Below are positions 23,804-32,756 of a stretch of DNA of 64,000 bases, piece after piece (within the stretch, counting starts at the first letter, position 1; every line of letters starts with the position of its first letter). The notes below the pieces were generated by a model. The model had not been told where the DNA came from, did not search any database, and was given only the letters and a program-made list of their open reading frames with translations. A program made the position numbers and the translations under genes. The DNA comes from Pseudomonas gessardii (GTDB taxonomy: Bacteria; Pseudomonadota; Gammaproteobacteria; Pseudomonadales; Pseudomonadaceae): the NCBI RefSeq assembly GCF_001983165.1, contig NZ_MNPU01000002.1:1-64000 (forward strand), in the 5' to 3' direction.

Positions 23804-24538
23804 TCAGGCCTTGCTGATGATATTGCCCGCATGCAGCCCGCATTCTTTCTGCGTTGCCTCTTCCCACCACCAGCGGCCTTCGCGCTCATGCTGGTTCGGC
23901 AGCACCGGGCGGGTGCAAGGCTCGCAGCCGATGCTGATAAAACCGCGCTCGTGCAGGCTGTTGTACGGCAGCTCAAGCATGCGGATATAACCCCAGATCT
24001 CTTCGCTGGTCATTTGCGCCAGAGGGTTGAACTTGTAGAGGGTGCGCTCGGGCGTAGAGAAGGCACTATCGACTTCCAGTGCCGCCACCTGGCTGCGGGT
24101 GCCGGGGCTCTGGTCGCGGCGCTGGCCGGTGGCCCAGGCGCGTACGCCGGAGAGTTTGCGGCGCAGCGGTTCGATCTTGCGCACACCGCAGCATTCGCCA
24201 TGACCGTCCTTGTAGAAGCTGAACAGGCCCTTTTCCTTGACGAACGGTTCCAGCTTGCTCTGGTCTGGCGAGATCAGCTCGATATCGATCTTGTAGAAGT
24301 CGCGCACCTGCTCGATAAACCGGTAGGTCTCCGGGTGCAGGCGGCCCGTGTCGAGGCTGAAGACCTTGACGTTCTTGTTGAGCTTCCAGGCCATATCCAC
24401 CAGCACCACGTCCTCGGCACCGCTGAAGGAAATCCACAGGTCATCGCCGAACTGGCTGAACGCCAGCTTGAGAATGTCCTGGGCGGACTTGTTGGCATAG
24501 GTCGCGGCGAGTTCAGCGACATCGAAGGCTTGGTTCAT
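23804..24538 (-). CDS. cysH: Adenylyl-sulfate (APS) reductase, thioredoxin dependent
   Basis: A 244-residue CysH. It contains the PP-loop region ([17 protein letters not shown]), the Fe-S cysteine pairs CC ([16 protein letters not shown]) and CxxC (GCEPCTRPV), and the C-terminal catalytic Cys (KECGLHAGN). The extra CC/CxxC pairs carry a [4Fe-4S] cluster and mark the APS-reducing enzymes of Pseudomonas, unlike the PAPS reductase of E. coli. It makes sulfite in the cytoplasm for cysteine synthesis. It is monocistronic here and divergent from thrH. Confidence 0.93.
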   Translation of the reverse strand: MNQAFDVAELAATYANKSAQDILKLAFSQFGDDLWISFSGAEDVVLVDMAWKLNKNVKVFSLDTGRLHPETYRFIEQVRDFYKIDIELISPDQSKLEPFVKEKGLFSFYKDGHGECCGVRKIEPLRRKLSGVRAWATGQRRDQSPGTRSQVAALEVDSAFSTPERTLYKFNPLAQMTSEEIWGYIRMLELPYNSLHERGFISIGCEPCTRPVLPNQHEREGRWWWEEATQKECGLHAGNIISKA

Positions 24539-24692
24539 CAGGACGGTTCCTACAGGTCAGTGGCGCTGAGCGCTCTATAGGAGGGCGATGTTAACAAAAT
24601 CTACTCTGCGTTGCGGCGGTCAGCGTGAATCGCTAGAGTTCGGCAGTCCTTTTGCTCGCTCAACTGAAAAAAAATCCAAATGGGAGTGTCTT

Positions 24693-25310
24693 GTGGAAAT
24701 TGCCTGTCTCGACCTGGAAGGGGTGCTGGTTCCAGAAATCTGGATCGCCTTCGCTGAAAAAACCGGTATTGAATCCTTGCGGGCCACCACCCGGGACATT
24801 CCCGACTACGACGTACTGATGAAGCAGCGCCTGCGGATTCTCGACGAGCACGGCTTGAAACTGTCGGATATCCAGGAAGTGATTGCCACGCTCAAGCCGC
24901 TGGAGGGCGCCATCGAGTTCGTCGACTGGCTGCGCGAGCGCTTCCAGGTGGTGATCCTGTCCGACACTTTCTATGAGTTCTCCCAGCCGTTGATGCGCCA
25001 GCTGGGCTTTCCGACCCTGCTTTGCCACCGCCTGATCACCGATGAAAATGACCGGGTGGTGAGCTATCAACTGCGCCAGAAAGACCCCAAGCGCCAGTCG
25101 GTGCTGGCCTTCAAGACCTTGTACTACCGGGTAATCGCTGCAGGCGATTCCTACAACGACACCACCATGCTGGGGGAGGCGGATCGTGGGATTCTGTTCC
25201 ATGCGCCGGAAAACGTGATTCGCGAGTTCCCGCAATTCCCGGCGGTGCATACCTTTGAGGATTTGAAGCGGGAGTTCATCAAGGCTTCAAATCGTTCCTT
25301 GAGCTTGTAA
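24693..25310 (+). CDS. thrH: Phosphoserine phosphatase / homoserine phosphotransferase ThrH
   Basis: A 205-residue HAD protein very close to ThrH of P. aeruginosa. Motif I is DLEGVLVPEIW, motif II is ILSDTFYEFSQPL, and motif III/IV are RQKDPKRQSV and GDSYNDTTML. ThrH dephosphorylates phosphoserine and can transfer phosphate to homoserine, linking serine and threonine synthesis. The start is a GTG at 24693 (VEIACLDLEGVL, read as Met), which gives the family length and has GGGAG upstream; the open frame reaches further upstream without similarity. Confidence 0.93.
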   Translation: MEIACLDLEGVLVPEIWIAFAEKTGIESLRATTRDIPDYDVLMKQRLRILDEHGLKLSDIQEVIATLKPLEGAIEFVDWLRERFQVVILSDTFYEFSQPLMRQLGFPTLLCHRLITDENDRVVSYQLRQKDPKRQSVLAFKTLYYRVIAAGDSYNDTTMLGEADRGILFHAPENVIREFPQFPAVHTFEDLKREFIKASNRSLSL

Positions 25311-25334
25311 GTTATTTAGCGAGGCTGATTGCTT

Positions 25335-25409
25335 CATCGCGAGCAAGCTCGCTCCCACATTTTTGTTCTGCAAACACAGTCAAAAATGTGGGAGCGGGCC
25401 CCGCGATGA
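25335..25409. repeat. REP doublet (REPIN)
   Basis: Inverted REP copies (CATCGCGAGCAAGCTCGCTC and TGGGAGCGGGCCCCGCGATG) extended by CCCACATTTTTG/CAAAAATGTGGG. It lies between thrH and the end of higA and may form a shared hairpin terminator. Confidence 0.85.
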
Positions 25410-25414
25410 GGCCT

Positions 25415-25771
25415 TCAAGCCCCCTCAAACAACCGCTCATAAGGAATGCGCAAACCCTCGTGCAGGCGCTTGATCATGGCCAGGCTCAGCTTGCGCTTGT
25501 GGTTCAGCACTTCGGATACACGTCCGCTGGAACCGATAAAGGGTTCCAGGTCACGGGCCGTCAGGCCCAGTTGGTCCATGCGAAACTTGATTGCTTCCAC
25601 CGGATCGGAAGGCGGCATGGGAAAGTGTTCGTCTTCGTATTTTTCGATCAGCAGCGCGAGGATTTCCAGCTCATCGCCTTGCGGCGAGCCGACTTCTGCC
25701 CCCCACAGTTGAGCCACGCGCGCCAGTGCGGCGGCCAGGTCTTCGGGGGTACGAATAGGTTTGATGTTCAT
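25415..25771 (-). CDS. higA: HigA-family antitoxin
   Basis: A 118-residue antitoxin. The N-terminal part is acidic (LIEKYEDEHFPMPPSDPVEAIKFRMDQLG). The C-terminal half is a helix-turn-helix (TARDLEPFIGSSGRVSEVLNHKRKLSLAMIKRLHEGL). It should neutralise the HigB-like toxin encoded just upstream and repress the pair by binding the operator at 26083. The start codon overlaps the toxin stop by one base (TAATG). Confidence 0.85.
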   Translation of the reverse strand: MNIKPIRTPEDLAAALARVAQLWGAEVGSPQGDELEILALLIEKYEDEHFPMPPSDPVEAIKFRMDQLGLTARDLEPFIGSSGRVSEVLNHKRKLSLAMIKRLHEGLRIPYERLFEGA

Positions 25772-26073
25772 TACACAGTCTCCGCGTTGATCTGGTCGTA
25801 CTGGGCATGGGTGCCAACAAACCGTATGAAACCCAGTTGCCGCGGGTAGTCGATCGCCATGATCACTCGATATTTATTGCCACCGATATTGAACACTACC
25901 CTTCCACCTTTGAGGATGCTCGCGGTGCGAAGCTCCGCCTTCAGGTCTTGGGGGGTGTAAAAGGTGGACTTCTCCATATGGCGATACCATTCAACCAGTG
26001 GTGTTTTGGAGTCGGTGTAAGCCGGACGACTTTCCCAGAACTCCCTTAAGGCGGCTCTTGCGATCAGTCGCAT
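25771..26073 (-). CDS. higB: HigB-family type II toxin (mRNA interferase)
   Basis: A 100-residue RelE/HigB-fold protein (MRLIARAALREFWESRPAYTDSKTPL, then FNIGGNKYRVIMAIDYPRQLGFIRFVGTHAQYDQI). HigB toxins cleave mRNA at the ribosome. The order toxin then antitoxin is the normal higBA order. The second of two adjacent Met codons was chosen as start, since it is closest to the family N-terminus MRLI. A palindromic operator lies ten bases before the start. Confidence 0.88.
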   Translation of the reverse strand: MRLIARAALREFWESRPAYTDSKTPLVEWYRHMEKSTFYTPQDLKAELRTASILKGGRVVFNIGGNKYRVIMAIDYPRQLGFIRFVGTHAQYDQINAETV

Positions 26074-26082
26074 CAATCAGGC

Positions 26083-26097
26083 CTCCCAATTTGGGAG
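26083..26097. promoter_or_regulatory. higBA autoregulatory operator
   Basis: CTCCCAA and TTGGGAG form a perfect 7-1-7 palindrome directly upstream of higB, where antitoxin or toxin-antitoxin complex would bind. Confidence 0.6.
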
Positions 26098-26324
26098 ATA
26101 TTAGGTGTCGCTTCCTGGGTTTGCAACCCTTGGCAGGGAGTGCGATATGTAGGAAATGGACTTTGTTTCAACGGCGCAAGCGATAAAACGATAAAGGCAA
26201 CAAGCAGTCGATCCATGTGATCCCTCACAGACGGCCTAGTGGAATACTGGAGCCAGACGCTATCCCTGCGCCCCAATACTGTCCATGGCCGTTCTGATTC
26301 AGGTTCTTTCCCTGGGAGGTCCGT

Positions 26325-27668
26325 TTACAGTCCTTCCAGTGTCTCCAGCAACACCCGCACCTTGGTCATCGACTCCTGATACTCCGCTTGCCATTCGGAG
26401 TCCGCGACAATCCCGCCGCCACCCCAGCAACAGACCTGGCCGTCCTTGACCAGCAGGCTGCGAATGGCGATGGAGCTGTCCATCTCGCCGCGCACGTCCA
26501 GGTACAGCAACGAGCCGCAGTACAGCCCGCGTCGGGTCGGTTCCAGTTCGTCGATGATCTGCATGGCGCGGATCTTCGGTGCGCCGGTGATCGAGCCGCC
26601 GGGGAAGCTGCCGGCGATCAGGTCCAGGGCGTCTTTGTCGTCGGCCAGTTCGCCGGTGACGCTGCTGACCAGGTGATGCACATTGGGGTAGCTTTCCAGG
26701 CTGAACAGCTCCGGCACCTTGACCGAGCCGGTACGGCAGGTGCGGCCCAGGTCATTGCGCAGCAGGTCGACGATCATCAGGTTCTCCGCGCGATCCTTGG
26801 GGCTGGCCAGGAGTTCGGCGGCGTTGGCTGCATCTTCTTCAGGTGTCAGCCCGCGGGGGCGGGTGCCCTTGATCGGGCGGGTTTCCACCTGGCGCTGGCT
26901 GATCCGCACGAAGCGCTCTGGCGACAGGCTGACGACTGCGCCGTCATCCGGCAGGCTCTGAAAGCCCGAGAACGGCGTCGGGCAGGCAGCGCGCAGGGCG
27001 CAATAGGCGACCCAGGGATCGCCGTTGCAGGCCGCGCGAAAGCGTTGGGCGAAGTTGACCTGGTAGCAGTCACCGGCCTGGATGTAGTCCTGGATCCGGG
27101 CCAGGGCCTGTTCATAGGCGGCGGCGCTCAGGTCCGGGGTCATCCGGCTGTGCAGCTTGAAGCTGGCCGTGGGGTGAGCGGCAGGTTGGCTGAACAGGGC
27201 CAGCAGGCGCTGGCGTTCGCTTTCCGGCAGTTTGGGGTGGAACACCAATTGGCTGGTGTGTGCCTGGTGATCGCTGATCAGTGCCCAGGCGTATAGGCCA
27301 AAGCGTGCATCGGGCAGGCCGATGTCGTCGATGGCCTGACGGGGCAGTCGTTCCAGGTGGCGGCCAAAATCGTAGCTCAGGTAGCCGATCAAGCCGCCGG
27401 CAAATGGCAGTTCATAAGGCGCGGGCAGGTTGGCCTCGCCCAGCAGCGTCAGGTTTTCCCGCAGTCGTTGCAAAAAGTCGCTACCGCTTTCGTCCGGCCA
27501 CACCGCCAGCGTTGCTTCCGGCCAGGCGCTGAGCAGGTCATAACGGCCACGCTTGGCTGTCGGTCGGCCACTGTCCAGCAGCACGGCGCCAGGGGCATGG
27601 CGAATCGCCGCAAAATACTCGGCGGGGTTGGCATGGTAGGGCAGCGGGTGTACGGAGCAGGTCGACAT
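26325..27668 (-). CDS. pabB: Aminodeoxychorismate synthase component I
   Basis: A 447-residue chorismate-using enzyme. The N-terminal domain has LLDSGRPTAKRGRYDLLSAWP. The C-terminal half has the active-site Lys segment ETRPIKGTRPRGLTPEEDAANAAELL, then MIVDLLRNDLGR and PGGSITGAPKIRAM. The PIKG lysine separates PabB from anthranilate synthase TrpE. It converts chorismate to 4-amino-4-deoxychorismate for folate, using ammonia from PabA. The ATG at 27668 gives the usual length. Confidence 0.93.
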   Translation of the reverse strand: MSTCSVHPLPYHANPAEYFAAIRHAPGAVLLDSGRPTAKRGRYDLLSAWPEATLAVWPDESGSDFLQRLRENLTLLGEANLPAPYELPFAGGLIGYLSYDFGRHLERLPRQAIDDIGLPDARFGLYAWALISDHQAHTSQLVFHPKLPESERQRLLALFSQPAAHPTASFKLHSRMTPDLSAAAYEQALARIQDYIQAGDCYQVNFAQRFRAACNGDPWVAYCALRAACPTPFSGFQSLPDDGAVVSLSPERFVRISQRQVETRPIKGTRPRGLTPEEDAANAAELLASPKDRAENLMIVDLLRNDLGRTCRTGSVKVPELFSLESYPNVHHLVSSVTGELADDKDALDLIAGSFPGGSITGAPKIRAMQIIDELEPTRRGLYCGSLLYLDVRGEMDSSIAIRSLLVKDGQVCCWGGGGIVADSEWQAEYQESMTKVRVLLETLEGL

Positions 27669-27781
27669 GCGAGGGTGGATCAGCCATGGGCGCGGGGGAG
27701 GGGATTGTAGTCCCCTCAAGGATTTGCTCCTAGAGGGGATGTCGGGGATTGCTGGATGGAGGACGGGACCGGGTGTGGGGT

Positions 27782-28768
27782 TCAGCCTGCCACCGGCGGA
27801 ATATGCCCAAACATTTCCTGGGCAAATTTCACCCGTTCTTCGGCCGTTTCCGTCACGCCCGCCGCCTTCAGTGCTTCAAGACGCGCCTCCACCGCATGGG
27901 TGCGCAAGGTCAGGCCGCAGTCGTTGGCGATCTGGATGTTCAGCCCGGGCCGGGCATTGAGCTCCAGGATCAGCGGGCCCTTTTCCTGGTCCAGCACCAT
28001 GTCCACGCCGATATACCCCAGCCCGCACAGCTCATAGCAGCCGGCGGCGAGTTTCATGAAGCCGTCCCAGTTGGGCAGTTGCACGCCGTCCACCGCGTTG
28101 GTGGTGTCGGGGTGCTTGGTGATGATGTTGTTCAGCCAGGTGCCGCGCAGGGTCAGGCCGGTGGCCAGGTCCACGCCCACGCCAATCGCGCCCTGGTGCA
28201 GGTTGGCCTTGCCGCCGGACTGGCGGGTCGGCAAGCGCAGCATGGCCATCACCGGGTAGCCCATCAGCACGATGATGCGGATATCCGGCACGCCTTCGTA
28301 GCTGATGCTTTTGAAGATCTGGTCGGGCACCACCCGGTACTCGATCAGTGCGCGGTCACGGTGGCCGCCCAGGGAATACAGGCCGGTGAGGATGCTGGAG
28401 ATCTGGTGCTCGATTTCCTCATGGCTGATGATTTTGCCGGACACCGTGCGATAGCGCCCTTCAAAGCGGTCGGCGATCACCAGGATGCCGTCGCCGCCGG
28501 CGCCCTGGGCCGGCTTGATCACGAAGTCGCTGCGGCCACCGATGATTTCGTCGAGCTTGTCGATTTCTTTCTCGGTGGAAATGATCCCGTACATCTCCGG
28601 CACATGGATCCCGGCCGCAATTGCCCGCTCCTTAGTGATGATTTTGTCATCGACAATCGGATACAGGCTGCGCTTGTTGTACTTGAGCACGTAGTCGGCA
28701 TTACGCCGGTTGATGCCCATGATGCCCCGCGCTTGGAGGGCTTTCCAGGTCTTCCAGAACCCGAACAT
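27782..28768 (-). CDS. Alpha-L-glutamate ligase-like protein (RimK-type ATP-grasp)
   Basis: A 328-residue ATP-grasp enzyme of the RimK-related alpha-L-glutamate ligase family. It has the nucleotide-binding DFVIKPAQGAGGDGILVI, and the metal and phosphate region GYIGVDMVLDQEKGPLILELNARPGLNIQIAN. It should form an amide or peptide bond using ATP; the substrate is unknown. It is the third gene of an operon with a retropepsin-like protein and an inactive transglutaminase with membrane helices, and its start overlaps that gene's stop by one base. This gene set recurs in gammaproteobacteria and has been predicted to make and process a peptide or amide at the membrane. Confidence 0.88.
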   Translation of the reverse strand: MFGFWKTWKALQARGIMGINRRNADYVLKYNKRSLYPIVDDKIITKERAIAAGIHVPEMYGIISTEKEIDKLDEIIGGRSDFVIKPAQGAGGDGILVIADRFEGRYRTVSGKIISHEEIEHQISSILTGLYSLGGHRDRALIEYRVVPDQIFKSISYEGVPDIRIIVLMGYPVMAMLRLPTRQSGGKANLHQGAIGVGVDLATGLTLRGTWLNNIITKHPDTTNAVDGVQLPNWDGFMKLAAGCYELCGLGYIGVDMVLDQEKGPLILELNARPGLNIQIANDCGLTLRTHAVEARLEALKAAGVTETAEERVKFAQEMFGHIPPVAG

Positions 28769-30285
28769 TACGAATCAGCCTTGAGGAAGGCCTTGAAACG
28801 CACCAGCTCGGTCAGGCGGTAGCCACGATAGCGCCCCATGGCCAGCATAAAGCCCACCAGGATCAACAGGATCGCCGGGAAGGTGAACACGAAGTAGATC
28901 AGCTCCGGCACGCTCATGATGATGTGGGCCAGGGACGCGGCGAACAAGGTGCCGATCGCGACTTTCATCGCATGGCCGCCACCGCGTTCTTCCCAGGTAA
29001 TGGACAGGCGTTCGATGGTCATGGTCAGGATCACCATCGGGAACAGCGCCACCGACAGGCCGCGTTCCAGGCCCAGCTTGTGGCTGAACAGGCTGATGGC
29101 GGCGATCAGCACCACGACGAAGGTCAGCACCACCGACAACCGCGGCAGCATCTGCAGCTTCAAGTGCTCCAGGTAGGACCTAAGGGACAGCCCGAGCGCC
29201 GTAATCACCGTGAACAGCACAATGCCAAAGCCCAGTTGGGTCTCGCGAAATGCCAGGGCGATCAACACCGGGGTGAACGTGCCCAGGGTCTGCAGGCCGA
29301 TCAGGTTGCGCAGGATCAGGATCACCAGCACGCCAATCGGGATCATCACCATGATCATGAAGGTCTGCTGGGTTTGCAGTGGCAGGCCGTAGAGCGAGTA
29401 TTCGAGGAAGTTGGCGTCGGTGTTCTCGTCCGTCAGCTTGGCCAGGCGGATCGCGTTCATCTCGCTGTTGTTCAGGCTGAAGGTCACGGCGGCTTTCTTG
29501 CCGCCATCGACGGTGATCAGGTTTTCATCGCCGGTCCACCACAGCAGGCGGTCGGAGGGTAGGCCCTGTTCGCCGGTTTCCGGGTTGAAGTACAGCCAGT
29601 CGTTGCCATTGAAGCTGCGCAGCCACAGCTCCGGGGTTTGCGGCTGGTCGGCCACCAGGCGCAGGGTGTGGACTTTTTCTACCGGCACATGGGCGATGGA
29701 CAGCAGCAACTCGACGATCTTGGCCTTGTGCGGCGTGGACGGGTCGCCCGCCAGCAGCAGCTTGACGTTGTCGTCGTTGAGGTTGTTGGTGCGCTTGATG
29801 GCTTCGCTGATAAAGGTCTCGACGTCGGCCGAGTGTTGGCGGATCGGCGCCAGCAGGGCCTCGGCGGCGACTTTTTCCGGGCCTTCCACGGCGATGCTGT
29901 CGCGGAAGGTCGGGCCCTTGACCTTGAGCTTTTCGCCGCTGTAGCGCTTGGTCAGCACCAGGCGGTAGTAGAGGGTCTGGTTGCCCTTGGCGCGCCGGGC
30001 CGACCAGGTGACCTTGCGGTTGCCGTCGATGCGGTTGACGCTCACCCCGTAGTTATTGGAGATAAAGCTCTCATTGAGGCTGACAAAGTCGCGGCTCAGG
30101 GGCGGCACGAACATCTGGACTTTCACCGGGTCCTTGGCGTTGGCCACGAACTCGACCTTGGCGTCGATGTTCCACAGGTCGTCAGTGGCGTCTTCGGTCA
30201 CCGGGATGCCGAGGACGAGGATCTGATAGGCCGTGACCGAAATGCCCAGTACCACCAGGACGGCGATCAGAATCTTCAGGTGCAT
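28768..30285 (-). CDS. Inactive transglutaminase fused to a multi-helix membrane domain
   Basis: A 505-residue protein. It begins with a signal anchor (MHLKILIAVLVVLGISVTAYQILVLGIP). Then follows a periplasmic transglutaminase-like domain (about 30-325) without the catalytic Cys-His-Asp triad. The C-terminal part is seven membrane helices (from MIMVMIPIGVLVILILRNLIG to FPAILLILVGFMLAMGRY). The fused families are known as inactive transglutaminase and 7TM_transglut. It probably binds rather than cleaves a peptide at the inner membrane. It lies between the protease-like gene (20-base gap) and the ATP-grasp gene (one-base overlap). The ATG at 30285 was chosen as it begins the anchor. Confidence 0.88.
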   Translation of the reverse strand: MHLKILIAVLVVLGISVTAYQILVLGIPVTEDATDDLWNIDAKVEFVANAKDPVKVQMFVPPLSRDFVSLNESFISNNYGVSVNRIDGNRKVTWSARRAKGNQTLYYRLVLTKRYSGEKLKVKGPTFRDSIAVEGPEKVAAEALLAPIRQHSADVETFISEAIKRTNNLNDDNVKLLLAGDPSTPHKAKIVELLLSIAHVPVEKVHTLRLVADQPQTPELWLRSFNGNDWLYFNPETGEQGLPSDRLLWWTGDENLITVDGGKKAAVTFSLNNSEMNAIRLAKLTDENTDANFLEYSLYGLPLQTQQTFMIMVMIPIGVLVILILRNLIGLQTLGTFTPVLIALAFRETQLGFGIVLFTVITALGLSLRSYLEHLKLQMLPRLSVVLTFVVVLIAAISLFSHKLGLERGLSVALFPMVILTMTIERLSITWEERGGGHAMKVAIGTLFAASLAHIIMSVPELIYFVFTFPAILLILVGFMLAMGRYRGYRLTELVRFKAFLKADS

Positions 30286-30305
30286 AGTAAGAGAGCGCAT
30301 TGGAA

Positions 30306-30842
30306 TTACTCGGCGGTATGAGCGTCGGTGGCGCAGGCAGGTTTGCCCGCTGCGTATTTAAGACTGGGGTCGACCAGCGCATCAAAGCGTTTCAAGGCTT
30401 CGGAGCCGATCAGCAGCGGGTATTGGAAGGCGCTGCGGTCAGTCAAGTTCACTTCGATGCTGCGTAAAGCGGTGCCCATGCAGATCTCCAGGGCGATCAC
30501 CGGACGGGCGGTGTAGTTCTTGTCCTCATCGGGGTCGTAGTCACCGGCGCGGCGCTTGATCTTGCTGACGCGGGCCAGGGGGCGCTCGATGGGGTGCGAA
30601 TGGGCGGTATCGATGGCCAGGTAGAAACGCACCCAGGATTCACCATTGCGCTTGAAGCGCTTGATATCCCGGGCGCTCAGGGACGCGGTCTTGGCGCCGG
30701 TGTCGAGCTTGGCGGCGACTTCCAGGTCAATGCCCGCCAGCTTGGCGTATTCATTGAGGCCATACACGGTCTTCTCGGCAGCGAGGCCAAGGCCCGGAAG
30801 CAACAGTAGGCAGAACAATAGGGGGAAGGGCTTGAGTCTCAT
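30306..30842 (-). CDS. Exported retropepsin-like (RimK-associated) aspartic protease
   Basis: A 178-residue protein with a signal peptide (MRLKPFPLLFCLLLLPGLGLA) and the single DTGA active-site motif of dimeric aspartic proteases in VAAKLDTGAKTASLSARDI. The distal YPLLIGSEALKRFDALVDPS corresponds to the flap/C-terminal part of the family often labelled ATP-dependent zinc protease or RimB-like. It should act in the periplasm. It leads the three-gene operon and probably trims the product of the ATP-grasp ligase. The ATG at 30842 fits the signal peptide. Confidence 0.85.
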   Translation of the reverse strand: MRLKPFPLLFCLLLLPGLGLAAEKTVYGLNEYAKLAGIDLEVAAKLDTGAKTASLSARDIKRFKRNGESWVRFYLAIDTAHSHPIERPLARVSKIKRRAGDYDPDEDKNYTARPVIALEICMGTALRSIEVNLTDRSAFQYPLLIGSEALKRFDALVDPSLKYAAGKPACATDAHTAE

Positions 30843-31028
30843 AAATCCTGAGGCGGTGCAGTGCGATGTTTGATTCAAGGCGACTGGCATTACTGCGCAA
30901 GCTCCCTCGTGCGCCTTTTCATCAAGAGATGTCAGGCAAATGCGGCGGGCATTCTAACATGAAGGTTATCTGGCGCCAGCGCTGGCAGCCGGCCATGCCC
31001 TAATAGGCATAAGCTGGGTTATTAGACG

Positions 31029-31040
31029 ATTGTCGACAAT
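31029..31040. promoter_or_regulatory. Operator for the propionate regulator, site 1
   Basis: ATTGTCGACAAT is a perfect 12-bp palindrome 75-86 bases upstream of the regulator gene, of the type bound by FCD/GntR regulators. Confidence 0.65.
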
Positions 31041-31102
31041 GTGCATTTATTCTTTGACTATCCTGGGCGTATTGGCTAGTTTTTGCGGCATTGCTTTTAA
31101 AG

Positions 31103-31113
31103 GTGTCGACAAT
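31103..31113. promoter_or_regulatory. Operator for the propionate regulator, site 2
   Basis: GTGTCGACAAT repeats the core of site 1, 74 bases downstream of it, and ends one base before the regulator ATG. Bound protein here would block transcription and possibly translation start. Confidence 0.6.
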
Positions 31114-31114
31114 C

Positions 31115-31825
31115 ATGCTGGATCAGCTGGAAATTCCGGTAGCAGGGCAGGACGATTCCCAAACGATGTCCGAGAACGTTTTCCGTCGTATCCAGGCCGC
31201 CATCGTCAAGGGCGAGATTGCCCCCGGCAGCAAGATTTCGGAGCCGGAGCTGGCGCGCACCTACGGCATCAGCCGTGGCCCGTTGCGCGAGGCGATCCAC
31301 CGCCTGGAAGGCCAGCGCCTGCTGGTGCGCGTGCCCCATGTCGGCGCGCGGGTGGTGTCCCTGAGCGAAGCTGAGCTGGTGGAACTCTACGAAATCCGCG
31401 AGTCCCTCGAAGGCATGGCCTGCCGCCTGGCCGCCGAGCGCATGACTGACGAAGAAATCGAGGAACTACGCCAGGTCCTGCACACCCATGAGCGCGATGC
31501 CGCGTTCCAGGCCGGTGTTGGCTACTACCAGCAGGAAGGCGACTTCGACTTTCATTACCGGATCATCCAGGGCGCGCGTAACCGCACCTTGACCCAGATG
31601 TTATGTGGCGAGCTGTATCAACTGGTGCGCATGTACCGCATCCAGTTCTCCGCCACCCCCAATCGTCCACGCCAGGCATTTGCCGAGCATCACCGCATTC
31701 TGGACGCGATTGCCGATCGCGACGGTGAACTGGCCGAGCTGTTGATGCGCCGCCATATCGGCGCGTCCAAACGCAATATCGCCCGTCACTTCCCCGACGG
31801 CGCCCCCTCGAGAGGTGAGTCATGA
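31115..31825 (+). CDS. GntR/FCD-family regulator of the methylcitrate operon
   Basis: A 236-residue FadR-type regulator. The N-terminal winged helix ([49 protein letters not shown]) is followed by an all-helical FCD domain. The FCD domain shows the metal/ligand residues of the family ([36 protein letters not shown]). It overlaps prpB by four bases, so it is the first gene of the operon and probably autoregulates it through the TGTCGACA sites, as in other Pseudomonas prp operons. The ligand is likely a methylcitrate-cycle intermediate. In many genomes it is simply annotated GntR. Confidence 0.9.
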   Translation: MLDQLEIPVAGQDDSQTMSENVFRRIQAAIVKGEIAPGSKISEPELARTYGISRGPLREAIHRLEGQRLLVRVPHVGARVVSLSEAELVELYEIRESLEGMACRLAAERMTDEEIEELRQVLHTHERDAAFQAGVGYYQQEGDFDFHYRIIQGARNRTLTQMLCGELYQLVRMYRIQFSATPNRPRQAFAEHHRILDAIADRDGELAELLMRRHIGASKRNIARHFPDGAPSRGES

Positions 31826-32715
31826 GTTCCTATAAAAACAGCACCCCAGGCCAGCGTTTCCGTGATGCGGTCGCCAGCGAACACCCCCTGCAAGTGGTCG
31901 GCGCGATCAACGCCAACCACGCGCTGCTGGCCAAGCGCGCCGGTTTCAAGGCGATTTACCTGTCTGGTGGCGGGGTCGCCGCGGGCTCCCTGGGCGTGCC
32001 GGACCTGGGCATCACCGGCCTGGATGATGTGCTGACCGATGTGCGCCGTATCACCGATGTGTGCGACCTGCCGCTGCTGGTGGACGTGGACACCGGTTTC
32101 GGCTCCTCGGCGTTCAACGTGGCGCGCACCGTCAAGTCGATGATCAAGTTCGGCGCCGCCGCGATCCATATCGAGGACCAGGTGGGCGCCAAGCGCTGCG
32201 GCCATCGTCCGAACAAAGAGATTGTGTCCCAGCAGGAAATGGTCGACCGCATCAAGGCCGCCGTGGATGCCCGCACCGATGACAGCTTCGTGATCATGGC
32301 GCGCACCGACGCCCTGGCCGTGGAAGGCCTGGAGTCGGCCCTGGAACGTGCCGCCGCGTGCATCGAGGCGGGCGCCGACATGGTGTTCCCGGAAGCCATC
32401 ACCGAGCTTGAGATGTACAAGCTGTTCGCTTCACGAGTCAAAGCCCCGATCTTGGCCAATATCACGGAATTCGGCGCGACCCCGCTGTACACCACCGAAC
32501 AGTTGAAATCTGCCGATGTTTCCATCGTGCTGTACCCGCTGTCGGCGTTCCGCGCCATGAACAAGGCCGCCGAGAATGTCTACACCGCGATCCGTCGCGA
32601 CGGCACCCAACAGAACGTGATCGACACCATGCAAACCCGCATGGAGCTTTACGATCGCATCGACTACCACACCTTCGAGCAGAAGCTCGACGCGCTGTTC
32701 GCCGCCAAGAAATAA
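31822..32715 (+). CDS. prpB: Methylisocitrate lyase
   Basis: A 297-residue member of the isocitrate lyase/PEP mutase family. The PrpB signature [10 protein letters not shown] contains the catalytic Cys, and the metal-binding DVDTGFG and [13 protein letters not shown] segments are intact. It splits 2-methylisocitrate into pyruvate and succinate, the last step of the methylcitrate cycle. Its start overlaps the regulator stop (ATGA), so the two are translated together. Confidence 0.95.
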   Translation: MSSYKNSTPGQRFRDAVASEHPLQVVGAINANHALLAKRAGFKAIYLSGGGVAAGSLGVPDLGITGLDDVLTDVRRITDVCDLPLLVDVDTGFGSSAFNVARTVKSMIKFGAAAIHIEDQVGAKRCGHRPNKEIVSQQEMVDRIKAAVDARTDDSFVIMARTDALAVEGLESALERAAACIEAGADMVFPEAITELEMYKLFASRVKAPILANITEFGATPLYTTEQLKSADVSIVLYPLSAFRAMNKAAENVYTAIRRDGTQQNVIDTMQTRMELYDRIDYHTFEQKLDALFAAKK

Positions 32716-32756
32716 GCGCAGCGCCTCCCAGATAACTACAAAATTGGAGAAGAACC

